41,949 nucleotides of DNA. Origin: Streptomyces triticisoli (lineage in GTDB: Bacteria; Actinomycetota; Actinomycetes; Streptomycetales; Streptomycetaceae). The position numbers and the translations under genes are program-made. The DNA lies in the NCBI RefSeq assembly GCF_003270085.1, contig NZ_QFDQ01000278.1:1-41949 (forward strand), given 5' to 3'. Below, in pieces: positions 1-7,739 of this stretch (positions are counted from its first letter, which is position 1; every line of letters begins with the position of its first letter). The notes beneath the pieces were generated by a model. That model had not been told where the DNA came from, ran no database searches, and worked only from the letters and a program-made list of their open reading frames with translations.

Positions 1-678
1 GCGGCCCTCCCCGACACCGCTGCCGACGCCGCTGCCGACGCCGGCGGCGTCCGCGTGGCCCTGCCCGAGCCGGCCTTCCCGGACATCGGCGTCCGGCGGG
101 CCCTGCGCGAGCGTCGCTCCAGCTTCGGCAGGTTCGACGCCCGGCGCCGGGTCGCCGGCGGGCACCTGTCGGCGGTCCTGGCGGCCTGCGCCGAGACCCG
201 GCTGGCCGGCGACACCGATCCGTCCGGCGAGGTCCGGCTCGCCCGGCTCTACGCCTTCGTCAACCACGTGGAGGGTGTGGAGCAGGGGGCGTACGCGTAC
301 GACCCCGACCGCGGCGACCTGCGTCCGGTCGCCCCCGGCCCGCAGGGCTCGTTCCTCCAGGAGAACTACTTCCTGGCCAACTACAACCTGGAGCAGGCCG
401 GCGCGGTCCTGGTACCCACCGTGCGGACCACCGCCGTCCTGGACGCCCTCGGCGACCGCGGCTACCGGCTCGCCGTCGGCACCGCCGGAGCCGTGGCGCA
501 GAGCTTCTACCTGGCGGCCTCCGCCCTGGGCCTGGGCGCCGGTGTGGCGCTGGGCTTCGACAACGTCTCGTTCGTCGAGCGGCTCGGGCTGGCGGACGGC
601 GACGAGGCCCCGCTGCTCATCATGGCCCTCGGTCACGAACGGCCCGGGTCCGCCGACTTCCGCCACGAGATCGCCTGA
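1..678 (+). CDS. SagB-type azoline dehydrogenase, C-terminal part (5' end outside window)
   Basis: This is a nitroreductase-fold, FMN-dependent dehydrogenase of the SagB/McbC type, the enzyme that oxidises thiazolines and oxazolines to thiazoles and oxazoles in azole-containing RiPPs. The frame is open from base 1 with no stop, so the true start is upstream; the GTG at 55 is probably internal. Visible marks are the Arg-rich RRSSFGRFD flavin-binding stretch near the start, a NYNLEQAG segment, and the GTAGAVAQSFYLAASALGLGAG helix region, followed by the usual LIMALGHERP ending. The 19 bases after its stop lead directly into the LanB gene, so it belongs to the same operon. What precedes this domain cannot be seen: SagB proteins can carry a second nitroreductase-like half or, as in LazF of lactazole, a fused LanB elimination domain. 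The family call is secure; the overall architecture is unknown. Confidence 0.85.
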   Translation, partial: AALPDTAADAAADAGGVRVALPEPAFPDIGVRRALRERRSSFGRFDARRRVAGGHLSAVLAACAETRLAGDTDPSGEVRLARLYAFVNHVEGVEQGAYAYDPDRGDLRPVAPGPQGSFLQENYFLANYNLEQAGAVLVPTVRTTAVLDALGDRGYRLAVGTAGAVAQSFYLAASALGLGAGVALGFDNVSFVERLGLADGDEAPLLIMALGHERPGSADFRHEIA

Positions 679-697
679 CGGCCGCAGAGGATTCCCC

Positions 698-3604
698 ATG
701 ACACCCACAGAGTCCGCCGCCCAGGACACCGACGCGGGCGCCGCCACGGATATCGACGCGGGCACCGTCCCGGGCACCGTTACGGACACCAACACCACCA
801 CGGGCACCGGCGCGGGCCCCGCCACCGAGCCCGGCACCCACTGGGAGCCCGGCAGGCGCTTCATGCTCCGCGCGGCCGGCCTGCCCGTCGAGACCGTGCA
901 CGGCCTGCGCTGCCCCGGCACCCGCCGCTGGGCCGACGCCGTGCTGGACGAGGAGGAGCGCCTGACCACCGCCGGAGCGGCCCTCAGCGACCTGCTGCAC
1001 ACCCTGGTCAAGTCGACCACCGGCCCCGACGAGGAACCGGGCGACGCCGCCGTGCGGCGCGGCCTGATCAACCTGCGGCGGCAGGTCTTCAACAACCGGC
1101 TGCCCGCCGACCCCGAGGCCGCCGTCCGCCTGGTGACGGAACTGGACCGGGAAACCGGCCGGCGCACCGAGGAGTGGCTGCGGGACCGGGCCCGCCTGGA
1201 GGAGCTGCGGGCCGGCGGAGCGGACCTACTCGCCGGTGAACTCCGGGAGAGCCGCCGCGCGTTGCGCGACACACTGGCCGACGACCGGCTGCGCCTCGGC
1301 CTGCTGCTCGCCTCGCCCGCCCTCGACGGCCGGCTGGACGCCTACCTGCGCGACACGAGCCCGCAACCCGGCAACCGGCTGCGCAAGATCGAGCGTTCCG
1401 CGCTGACCTACCTGTACCGCACGGCCTGCAAGACCAGCCCCTTCAGCACCTTCACCGGCATCGGCCTCGGCACCTTCGCGGGCGACCCGGCGGACGACGG
1501 GGCCGCGCTGCGCACCGGCGAGGACTGGGTGAGCCACGTACGGCTCAACGTGGTGGTACTGGCCCGGCTGACCGAACTGATCACGGCCGACCCCGGACGC
1601 CGCCAGGACCTGCCGGTGGTCCTCTCCCCGGGCTGGGGGCGCGACGCCGACCGCATCCGCTACGTACGCCATGTGATGACCGCGGGCGACGACAGCGCCG
1701 CCGTCACCTTCGACGCGGTCCGCGACCGGCTGTTCTTCCTGCGCAGCAGCGGCACCCTGGAACGGCTCCTGGAATGGCTCGGCGGCCACGCGGCGCCGGT
1801 GCGCCACCGGGACCTGGTGGACTGGCTCCAGAGCGAGCACGACGCCGGACGCGACGCGTGCGAACGGTACGCGTCGGCCCTGCTGGACCTCGGCATGGTG
1901 CAGGTGCCGGTGCTCCGCACGGACGTGCACGGCCGCGACCCGCTGCACTCCTACCAGGACGCCCTGCGCTCCCTCGGGGCGCCGTGGGCCGACCGGCTGG
2001 CCCGTCTGCTGGACGGCCCGGCCGACTGCCTCGCCCGCTACCCCGGGGCCGGCGTCGGTGAACGCCGCGTCCTGTTGAGCACCCTGCGCGGTCAACTCCT
2101 CGACGCGCAGCGGGAACTGGGGGCGTCCGAGCCGGCCCTTCCGCAGACCCTGGTGTACGAGGACGTCAGCGCGGGCGACGACCTGGTGTGCGGGCCCGCC
2201 GTGCTGGGCGGGGAGACCGGCCGGTCCCTGCGGGCCGTCGAGGGCATCCTGCCGCTCTTCGACCTGACGCTCCCCCAGCGCATCACCCTGCTGGGCTTCT
2301 TCCTCGCCCGCCACGGCCGCGGCGGGCGCTGCGACGACCTGCTCGGGCTGGTCCACGACTTCCACGAGGACTTCTTCGACCAGTACGTGTCCTTCACCTC
2401 CAAGCGGGCCTCCTTCGACGAGAACGGCACCTACGTGCCCGAGGAGAACTGGCTCGGGCAGAGCGAGATGAAGGCCCTCGACCGGGCCCGCCGCCACTTC
2501 CACGAGGGCATGCGCGTCCTGTGGGAGCGGCACGGCGGGGCGCACGAGGCCGAGGAGATCGAACTGCCGGACCGGCTCCTCACCGAGACCTCCGGTGAAC
2601 TCACGCCGCTCACCGGCCACTTCACACCGCAGAGCCATCACCTCCAGCTGTCCCGGCCCCCCGGTGGCCGGCCCCTGGTCGTCCTCAACAAGTCCTACGG
2701 CGGACTGGCCTTCCCCTTCAGCCGGTTCACCCACCTCTACGACGGCACCGGACCGGCCGCGGACCCGGCGGCACCCGGCTTCTCCGACGCCCTGCGCGAG
2801 GAGATGGCGGCCCGCCGGCCGGACGGCGCCGTGTTCGCGGAGGTCACCGGCGGACCGGTCAGCAGCAACCTCAACCTGCACGGCCGGCTGACCGACCACC
2901 AGATCGTCTGCCCGGGCGAGACCAGTACCGTGCCCGAGGAGGCCCGGATCCACCTCGACGACCTCTACGTCGTCCACGACGAGCGGGCCGGCCGCCTGGT
3001 GCTCCGTTCCCGCCGCCTCGACCGTGAGGTCGTGCCGGTCTACCTCGGCTACCTCGTGCCGATCGCGCTCCCCGAGATCCCGCGCACCCTGCTCCTGCTC
3101 TCCCCCAGCACCATGGCCCCCTTCGACGTGTGGGCGGGGGTGCCCGAGGGCGCGGCCGAGGGCGGGGTCACCCGCAGGCCCCGGGTCCGGCACGGGAACG
3201 TGGTGGTCGGCCGGCGCAGCTGGACCGCGGACGCGGAGGTCCTGCCGGAGCGCCGCCCCGGAGCCGGGGAGGAGGAGTACTACCTTCAGTGGCAGCGCTG
3301 GCGGCGCGCCCACGGCCTGCCCGACCGCTGCTTCGCCACGGTCTCCCACGCCGACCAGGGCCCGATCGGGGCCAAGCCCGCCTACGTCGACTTCGACAGC
3401 CCGCTCTGTCTGACCGCGTTCGACGCCCTGGTGGAGCGCAGGCCGGGCACCCGGGTGACCTTCCGGGAAATGCTCCCCGCCGAGGACGGGCTCCACCTCA
3501 CCTCCCGGCGCGGCCGGCACGTGGCCGAACTCGCCGTGGAGACCTTCACCACCCGCCAACTGCCGCAGTCCGGACCGGAGGTCGCACCGTCATGCCCGAA
3601 CTGA
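698..3604 (+). CDS. LanB-type lantibiotic dehydratase, glutamylation domain protein
   Basis: A 968-residue Lant_dehydr_N protein. Family members use glutamyl-tRNA to glutamylate Ser/Thr of a precursor peptide, the first half of making Dha/Dhb. After an N-terminal low-complexity tail of about 45 residues (Thr, Gly, Ala, Asp), the domain opens with RRFMLRAAGLPVETV. It contains the YLYRTACKTSPFSTFTGIG segment (about residues 230-250) and closes with the typical WRRAHGLPDRCF ... KPAYVDFDSPL region and a VTFREMLP strand. There is no fused elimination domain; that function is on the next gene, so this is a split LanB as in thiopeptide and goadsporin pathways. The ATG at 698 was chosen because it follows the SagB stop by 19 bases and has GCAGAGGA upstream. 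The end overlaps the next start by 13 bases. The frame is also open well upstream of 698, but there it only shadows SagB. Confidence 0.92.
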   Translation: MTPTESAAQDTDAGAATDIDAGTVPGTVTDTNTTTGTGAGPATEPGTHWEPGRRFMLRAAGLPVETVHGLRCPGTRRWADAVLDEEERLTTAGAALSDLLHTLVKSTTGPDEEPGDAAVRRGLINLRRQVFNNRLPADPEAAVRLVTELDRETGRRTEEWLRDRARLEELRAGGADLLAGELRESRRALRDTLADDRLRLGLLLASPALDGRLDAYLRDTSPQPGNRLRKIERSALTYLYRTACKTSPFSTFTGIGLGTFAGDPADDGAALRTGEDWVSHVRLNVVVLARLTELITADPGRRQDLPVVLSPGWGRDADRIRYVRHVMTAGDDSAAVTFDAVRDRLFFLRSSGTLERLLEWLGGHAAPVRHRDLVDWLQSEHDAGRDACERYASALLDLGMVQVPVLRTDVHGRDPLHSYQDALRSLGAPWADRLARLLDGPADCLARYPGAGVGERRVLLSTLRGQLLDAQRELGASEPALPQTLVYEDVSAGDDLVCGPAVLGGETGRSLRAVEGILPLFDLTLPQRITLLGFFLARHGRGGRCDDLLGLVHDFHEDFFDQYVSFTSKRASFDENGTYVPEENWLGQSEMKALDRARRHFHEGMRVLWERHGGAHEAEEIELPDRLLTETSGELTPLTGHFTPQSHHLQLSRPPGGRPLVVLNKSYGGLAFPFSRFTHLYDGTGPAADPAAPGFSDALREEMAARRPDGAVFAEVTGGPVSSNLNLHGRLTDHQIVCPGETSTVPEEARIHLDDLYVVHDERAGRLVLRSRRLDREVVPVYLGYLVPIALPEIPRTLLLLSPSTMAPFDVWAGVPEGAAEGGVTRRPRVRHGNVVVGRRSWTADAEVLPERRPGAGEEEYYLQWQRWRRAHGLPDRCFATVSHADQGPIGAKPAYVDFDSPLCLTAFDALVERRPGTRVTFREMLPAEDGLHLTSRRGRHVAELAVETFTTRQLPQSGPEVAPSCPN

Positions 3605-4725
3605 CCGAACCCGCCGCTTTCCGGCCGGCCCCCGAGGGCACCGAGCCCTCGCCCTGGCTGGCGCTGCACGTCTTCTACGCAGCCAACCCCCAGCCGCTGC
3701 TGGTCAACTGCGTCCGTCCGCTGGTCGACCGGCTCACCGAGGACGGCCTGCTGTCCGGCTACTTCTTCATCAACTACTGGCTGGAGGGGCCGCACGTCAG
3801 GCTGCGCCTGCGCCCGAGCGGCCCCGACGCCGAGGACGAGGTGCGCCGCCGCGCCGAGGAAGCGATCAACGGCTTCCTGAAGACCCGCCCCGCCCTCTAC
3901 GAGGTCGACTCGGGCTTCCTCAAGGACTTCTACAACGCCCTGTTCGACATCGAGTTCCCGGGCGAGGACCGGGCCAAGTACATGGGCGCGGACGGCCGGA
4001 TGAACCTCAGGCCGAACAACTCCTTCTCCTACGAGGTCTACGCCCCCGAGTACGCCAAGTACGGCGGACCGGCCGGAGTGGACCTCGCCGAATGGCACTT
4101 CCGGCACTCCAGCGACCTGGTCCTGGAGGCGTACCGGAGCATGAACCTGCACCTGCGGACGGTGCTGCTGGGGACCTCCGCCCAGCTGATGATGGTGATG
4201 GCGAGCTGCTTCCTGCCCGAGGAGGAGCGGCTCGCGGACTACCTCGACTCCTACTACGCCTTCTGGCACCGGCTGTTCCCCGGCACCAACTTCATCGGGT
4301 CCACCGAGTACGAGCGCACCTACGCGCGCATGGCGCCCTCCCTCGGTGCCCGGTTCGCACAGCTCAGGCAGGCCGTGGCGAGCGGCGACCTGACCCGGCT
4401 GCCGGTGTTCCTGCGCCGCTGGGCCGAGCACTGCCTGGAGCTGCGCGAGAGGGTGGTGGACCTCACCGAGCGCGGCGAGCTCGCCTTCCCCGCCTGGGAC
4501 GGTCCGGCCCGCGAGGACGCCGGCCAGGAGCGCGCCGAGGACCCCGACGCGGCTCCCCTGGTGACCGTCACCCATGTGCCGGCGGTGCTGCCCCGCCTGC
4601 TGTCGCCGTACATGCACATGACCAACAACCGGCTGCATGTGACGATCCGGGACGAGGCCTACCTGGCCTTCGTCCTGGGCCGGGTCCTGCGCGAGCCGGC
4701 CGGCGGACAGCAGGACGCCTCATGA
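3592..4725 (+). CDS. Thiopeptide-type bacteriocin biosynthesis protein (SpaB_C elimination or cycloaddition domain)
   Basis: A 377-residue stand-alone SpaB_C-domain protein. In split LanB systems this family removes glutamate from glutamylated Ser/Thr to give Dha/Dhb; relatives (TclM, TbtD, LazC) instead perform the formal [4+2] cycloaddition that makes the thiopeptide pyridine. The start WLALHVFYAANPQPLLVNCVRPLV and the following GYFFINYWLEGPHVRLRLRP are the family signature, and the C-terminus has HMTNNRLHVTIRDEAYLAFVLGR. It overlaps the LanB gene by 13 bases and its stop overlaps the M50 gene start (ATGA), so translation is probably coupled. Because it is the only SpaB_C protein visible and sits next to the glutamylation protein, elimination is the more likely role; a second copy upstream would change that. 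Family certain, exact reaction inferred. Confidence 0.9.
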   Translation: MPELTEPAAFRPAPEGTEPSPWLALHVFYAANPQPLLVNCVRPLVDRLTEDGLLSGYFFINYWLEGPHVRLRLRPSGPDAEDEVRRRAEEAINGFLKTRPALYEVDSGFLKDFYNALFDIEFPGEDRAKYMGADGRMNLRPNNSFSYEVYAPEYAKYGGPAGVDLAEWHFRHSSDLVLEAYRSMNLHLRTVLLGTSAQLMMVMASCFLPEEERLADYLDSYYAFWHRLFPGTNFIGSTEYERTYARMAPSLGARFAQLRQAVASGDLTRLPVFLRRWAEHCLELRERVVDLTERGELAFPAWDGPAREDAGQERAEDPDAAPLVTVTHVPAVLPRLLSPYMHMTNNRLHVTIRDEAYLAFVLGRVLREPAGGQQDAS

Positions 4726-5954
4726 GCACCACCGACCGCCCCGCCGCCGACAGTCGCGCCGCCGACCGGACCACCACTGACTGGACCGCCAACGACCGTT
4801 CCGCCAACGACCGGACCACCACCGACCGTCCCACCGCGGCCCCTTCCACCGCGGCCCCTTCCGCCGCCGCCCGCGCCTACCGGCCCGCCCTGCGCCCGGG
4901 CGTGCTGATCGGTCCGCCGCTGCTGCGCGGCCCGCGCACCGTCCACCTCATCAAGCACCCGGTCAGCGGCGCCGCGTTCGAGGTCGGCACCAAGGAGCAC
5001 TTCGTCATCAGCCGGCTCGACGGCACCCGCAACCTCGACGACGTCGTGTCCGAGTACGCGGCCCAATTCCGCCGCAGGCTCCCCGAGGAGCAGTGGACCC
5101 GGCTGCTCGGCCTGCTCGGCACCCGCGGACTGCTCGCCGGCTCCCCGGACCCCGCGCCGCCCGAGCCGCCCCCGGCCCGCACCGGCACCTTCTGGAAGGG
5201 CAGCCGGCGGACCGTCGCCGACGCGCACAGGACCACCGGACGCCTCCACCGGCTGCTGCGCCCGCTACTCCGCCCCTGGGTCCAACTTCCCTTGGTAGCC
5301 GCCGTATTGACTATGATCGTCGCCGTGTTCGCGGATCCGGCGGCGCTCCTCGACGGCACGCTGGACCTGCTCACCCGACCCCTCGTACTGATCCCGTTCG
5401 CGGTCTTCCTCTGGTTCAGCATCTGCCTGCACGAACTCGCCCATGGCATCGCCGCCCGGCACTACGGCGGGGTGGTCACCGAGATCGGGCTGCGCTGGCG
5501 GTTCCCGGCGATGATGATGTACTGCACGGTCGACAACTACCTGTTCCTGCCCGGCCTGCGGGCGAAGCTGGTGGTCGCCGCCGCGGGCGCGTACGTCAAC
5601 CTGGTGCTCCTGCTGCCCTTCGCGCTCTGGTGGGCGCTGCTGGACCCGGCCGACCCGCACCGCCCGCCGCTCACCGGGATGCTCTTCGTCGGCATCGCGC
5701 AGGCCCTGAGCAACCTGGTCCCGCTGCCGCCGCTGGACGGGTACCGCATCCTCGGCCACTCCCTGGGCACCGCCAACCTCGCCCCGGAGACCCGGACCTA
5801 CCTGGCCCTGCGCCGGCGCGGGCGGGACGCCGTCGCCGCCTACCCGCGGCGCGCCCGCCGCCTCTACACGTCCTACGCCGTCACGGCGGCCGCCCTGGTG
5901 CTGCTCGCGGCGGCCGGCACCTGCACCGCCGTCCTTCTCCTGTTGTTCCGTTGA
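4722..5954 (+). CDS. M50-family membrane zinc metalloprotease with PqqD-like N-terminal domain
   Basis: A 410-residue protein. Residues 1-50 are a repetitive Asp/Arg/Thr/Ala tail that looks disordered. Residues about 70-140 resemble the short PqqD-like winged-helix region found in peptide zinc metalloprotease proteins (VISRLDGTRNLDDVV). Several membrane segments follow, with the zinc motif HELAH at 237-241 and the second M50 motif PLPPLDG ending at residue 340. The catalytic His-Glu-His and the Asp of LDG are all present, so it should be active. It overlaps the preceding gene by ATGA and lies just before the exporter genes. Inference: it may cleave the leader of the modified peptide, or act in immunity, at the membrane. 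PqqD-like folds bind RiPP leaders in other systems, which makes the N-terminal domain a candidate recognition element; this has not been shown here. Confidence 0.85.
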   Translation: MSTTDRPAADSRAADRTTTDWTANDRSANDRTTTDRPTAAPSTAAPSAAARAYRPALRPGVLIGPPLLRGPRTVHLIKHPVSGAAFEVGTKEHFVISRLDGTRNLDDVVSEYAAQFRRRLPEEQWTRLLGLLGTRGLLAGSPDPAPPEPPPARTGTFWKGSRRTVADAHRTTGRLHRLLRPLLRPWVQLPLVAAVLTMIVAVFADPAALLDGTLDLLTRPLVLIPFAVFLWFSICLHELAHGIAARHYGGVVTEIGLRWRFPAMMMYCTVDNYLFLPGLRAKLVVAAAGAYVNLVLLLPFALWWALLDPADPHRPPLTGMLFVGIAQALSNLVPLPPLDGYRILGHSLGTANLAPETRTYLALRRRGRDAVAAYPRRARRLYTSYAVTAAALVLLAAAGTCTAVLLLLFR

Positions 5955-5983
5955 CGTTCCGACCTCGAAAGATCACGCAACTC

Positions 5984-6004
5984 ATGAATGAGGTACCCCT
6001 ATGA
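5984..6004 (+). other. Possible six-codon minicistron MNEVPL overlapping the ABC ATPase start
   Basis: Between the M50 stop (5954) and the ATPase ATG (6001) there is an ATG at 5984 followed by five sense codons and a TGA that overlaps the ATPase start as ATGA. The GAGGTA inside it can serve as the ribosome binding site of the ATPase. It restores the overlap pattern seen at the other junctions of this operon. Its own Shine-Dalgarno site is weak, so it may be chance. Confidence 0.25.
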
Positions 6005-6987
6005 GCTCCACCTCCCCCACTCCGGACCACGGAGCCCAACCGGCCGTCGCGGTCAGTGACGTGACCAAGAGTTACGGCGGCCGGCGGGCCGTCGACGAGG
6101 TCTCCCTGGAGGTCCGGCGCGGCGAGTTCTTCGGGCTGCTCGGCCCCAACGGGGCCGGAAAGTCCACCCTGGTGGAGATCATGGAGGGGCTGCGCAAGGC
6201 CGACTCCGGCTCGGTCACGGTGTTCGGCGAGTCGCCCTGGCCGCGCAACACCGGCCTGCTGCCGCGCATGGGCGTGCAGACCCAGTCCTCGGCCTTCTTC
6301 GTGCGGCAGACCGTCCACGAGCACCTGCGGACCGTCGCGGCGCTGTTCGGCGCGGACCGCGAGGCCGTCGACGCCACCCTGGACGCCGTGGGCCTCGGCG
6401 GGCGGCACGGCGTCCGGGTCGACGACCTCTCCGGCGGCCAGCGGCAGCGGCTCGCCATCGCCTCCGCGCTGGTCCACGGGCCCGAGCTGATCTTCCTCGA
6501 CGAGCCGACCGCCTCGCTCGACCCGGAGGGCCGCCGCGATCTGTGGGAGGTCCTGCGGGGCCTCAAGGCGGAGGGCCGGACCATCGTGTACACCACACAC
6601 CACCTGGACGAGGCGGAGGCTCTCTGCGACCGCGTGGGCATCCTGGTGGCCGGCCGGCTCGTCGTCACCGACGCACCGCAGAACCTGATCGGCACCTTCG
6701 GCGCCACCAGCCGGCTGCTGGTCCCGCTCGGCCGGATCGACGAGCGGAAGGCCGCGTCCCTTCCCGGCGTGGACGGCGTCACCGTGCAGGGCGGACACCT
6801 CGTCCTGGAGACCCGCGCCACCGGCCAGGTGCTCGCCGCCCTCGACCCCCTCACCGGTCTGGACGGCGTGCAGACCCGCACCCCCAGCCTCGAGGACGTC
6901 TACCTCGACATCACCGCCCGGCAGACGCAGGCCCAGACCCAGACCCAGACCCCCCACACCTCGAACAACCAGGAGCAGCAGGCATGA
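6001..6987 (+). CDS. ABC transporter ATPase (DrrA/ABC-2 exporter type)
   Basis: A 328-residue nucleotide-binding subunit of an ABC-2 exporter, expected on the cytoplasmic face driving export of the finished peptide or self-resistance. Walker A is GPNGAGKST at 48-56, the signature is LSGGQRQRL, Walker B is ELIFLDEPT, and the switch His lies in TTHHLDEAEAL. A DrrA-like C-terminal domain of about 90 residues follows, ending in an unusual Gln/Thr-rich tail (TQAQTQTQTQTP) encoded by short CAGACC-type repeats. The ATG at 6001 has GAGGTA eight bases upstream. The stop overlaps the permease start by ATGA. Its position between the M50 protease and the YcaO gene ties it to the RiPP cluster. ATPase function is certain; the substrate is inferred from context. 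Confidence 0.93.
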   Translation: MSSTSPTPDHGAQPAVAVSDVTKSYGGRRAVDEVSLEVRRGEFFGLLGPNGAGKSTLVEIMEGLRKADSGSVTVFGESPWPRNTGLLPRMGVQTQSSAFFVRQTVHEHLRTVAALFGADREAVDATLDAVGLGGRHGVRVDDLSGGQRQRLAIASALVHGPELIFLDEPTASLDPEGRRDLWEVLRGLKAEGRTIVYTTHHLDEAEALCDRVGILVAGRLVVTDAPQNLIGTFGATSRLLVPLGRIDERKAASLPGVDGVTVQGGHLVLETRATGQVLAALDPLTGLDGVQTRTPSLEDVYLDITARQTQAQTQTQTPHTSNNQEQQA

Positions 6988-7739
6988 GCGCCTACTCCGC
7001 GCTGACCGCGGCGGGCTACCGCGCCCAGGTCCGCGACAAGACGACCGTCTTCTTCACCTTCGCCTTCCCCCTGATTTTCCTCGTCGTCTTCGGACTCATC
7101 TTCCGCGGCCGGGAGGTGGAGCAGAGCGGCTTCTCCTACCTCTCCTACACCGCCGCCGGAGTGCTCTCCTGGGGCGTCGCCAACGCCGCCGTCTTCGGTA
7201 TCGGGTTCACGCTGATGCAGTGGCGCGCGGACGACATCCTCCGGATGATCCGCATGTCGCCCGCCCCGCTGTCCTCCGTCATCGGGTCCCGCTACGTCCT
7301 CGCCCTGGGCGTGGGGCTCGTCCAGTCGGTGCTGTTCGTCGGGGTGGCGATGCTTCCCGGGTTCGACCTGGTGCCCGCGTCCCGGTGGCCCCTGCTGATT
7401 CCCGTCATGGTCCTCGGCATCACCACCTTCCTGCTGCTCGGGGTGATCGTCGGCAGCATCGCCGACACCCCGGAGTCGGTCGCCGGCATCGCCAACTTCC
7501 TGATGCTGCCCATGGCCTTCCTGTCCGGGTCGTTCTTCCCGCTGGACGCCATGCCGGACTGGCTGCAGAAGGTCTCCCTGGTCATGCCGCTGCGCTATCT
7601 CAACGACGCGGTGTCGGCCGCCCTGACCGGCCGCGGCGACCTGTCCGACATCGGCGTGGGGTGTGCCGGGCTCGTCGGGTTCGCCGTCGTCTTCGGGGTC
7701 GTCGCGGCGCGGACCTTCCGCTGGACGAAGAGCTCATGA
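6984..7739 (+). CDS. ABC-2 type transporter permease
   Basis: A 251-residue integral membrane protein with about six hydrophobic segments and the ABC-2 family end region (SGSFFPLDAMPDWLQKVSLVMPLRYLNDAV). It should form the membrane channel for the ATPase encoded immediately upstream, with which it shares an ATGA overlap. Its stop overlaps the YcaO start in the same way. The likely role is export of the azole/dehydroamino acid peptide, or immunity by efflux. The length is normal for half-size ABC-2 permeases, which work as homodimers. No sequence feature identifies the cargo. Confidence 0.92.
   Translation: MSAYSALTAAGYRAQVRDKTTVFFTFAFPLIFLVVFGLIFRGREVEQSGFSYLSYTAAGVLSWGVANAAVFGIGFTLMQWRADDILRMIRMSPAPLSSVIGSRYVLALGVGLVQSVLFVGVAMLPGFDLVPASRWPLLIPVMVLGITTFLLLGVIVGSIADTPESVAGIANFLMLPMAFLSGSFFPLDAMPDWLQKVSLVMPLRYLNDAVSAALTGRGDLSDIGVGCAGLVGFAVVFGVVAARTFRWTKSS

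Noticed and set aside
1226..3559. 777-codon open frame antisense to the LanB gene
   Set aside because: Composition-driven shadow. High third-position GC in the LanB gene removes stops on the opposite strand; the translation shows no family resemblance and long Gly/Val/Glu runs.
4737..4870. CRISPR-like array in the repetitive 5' end of the M50 gene
   Set aside because: Repeats are short, degenerate and in frame, giving a low-complexity protein tail; no unique spacers.
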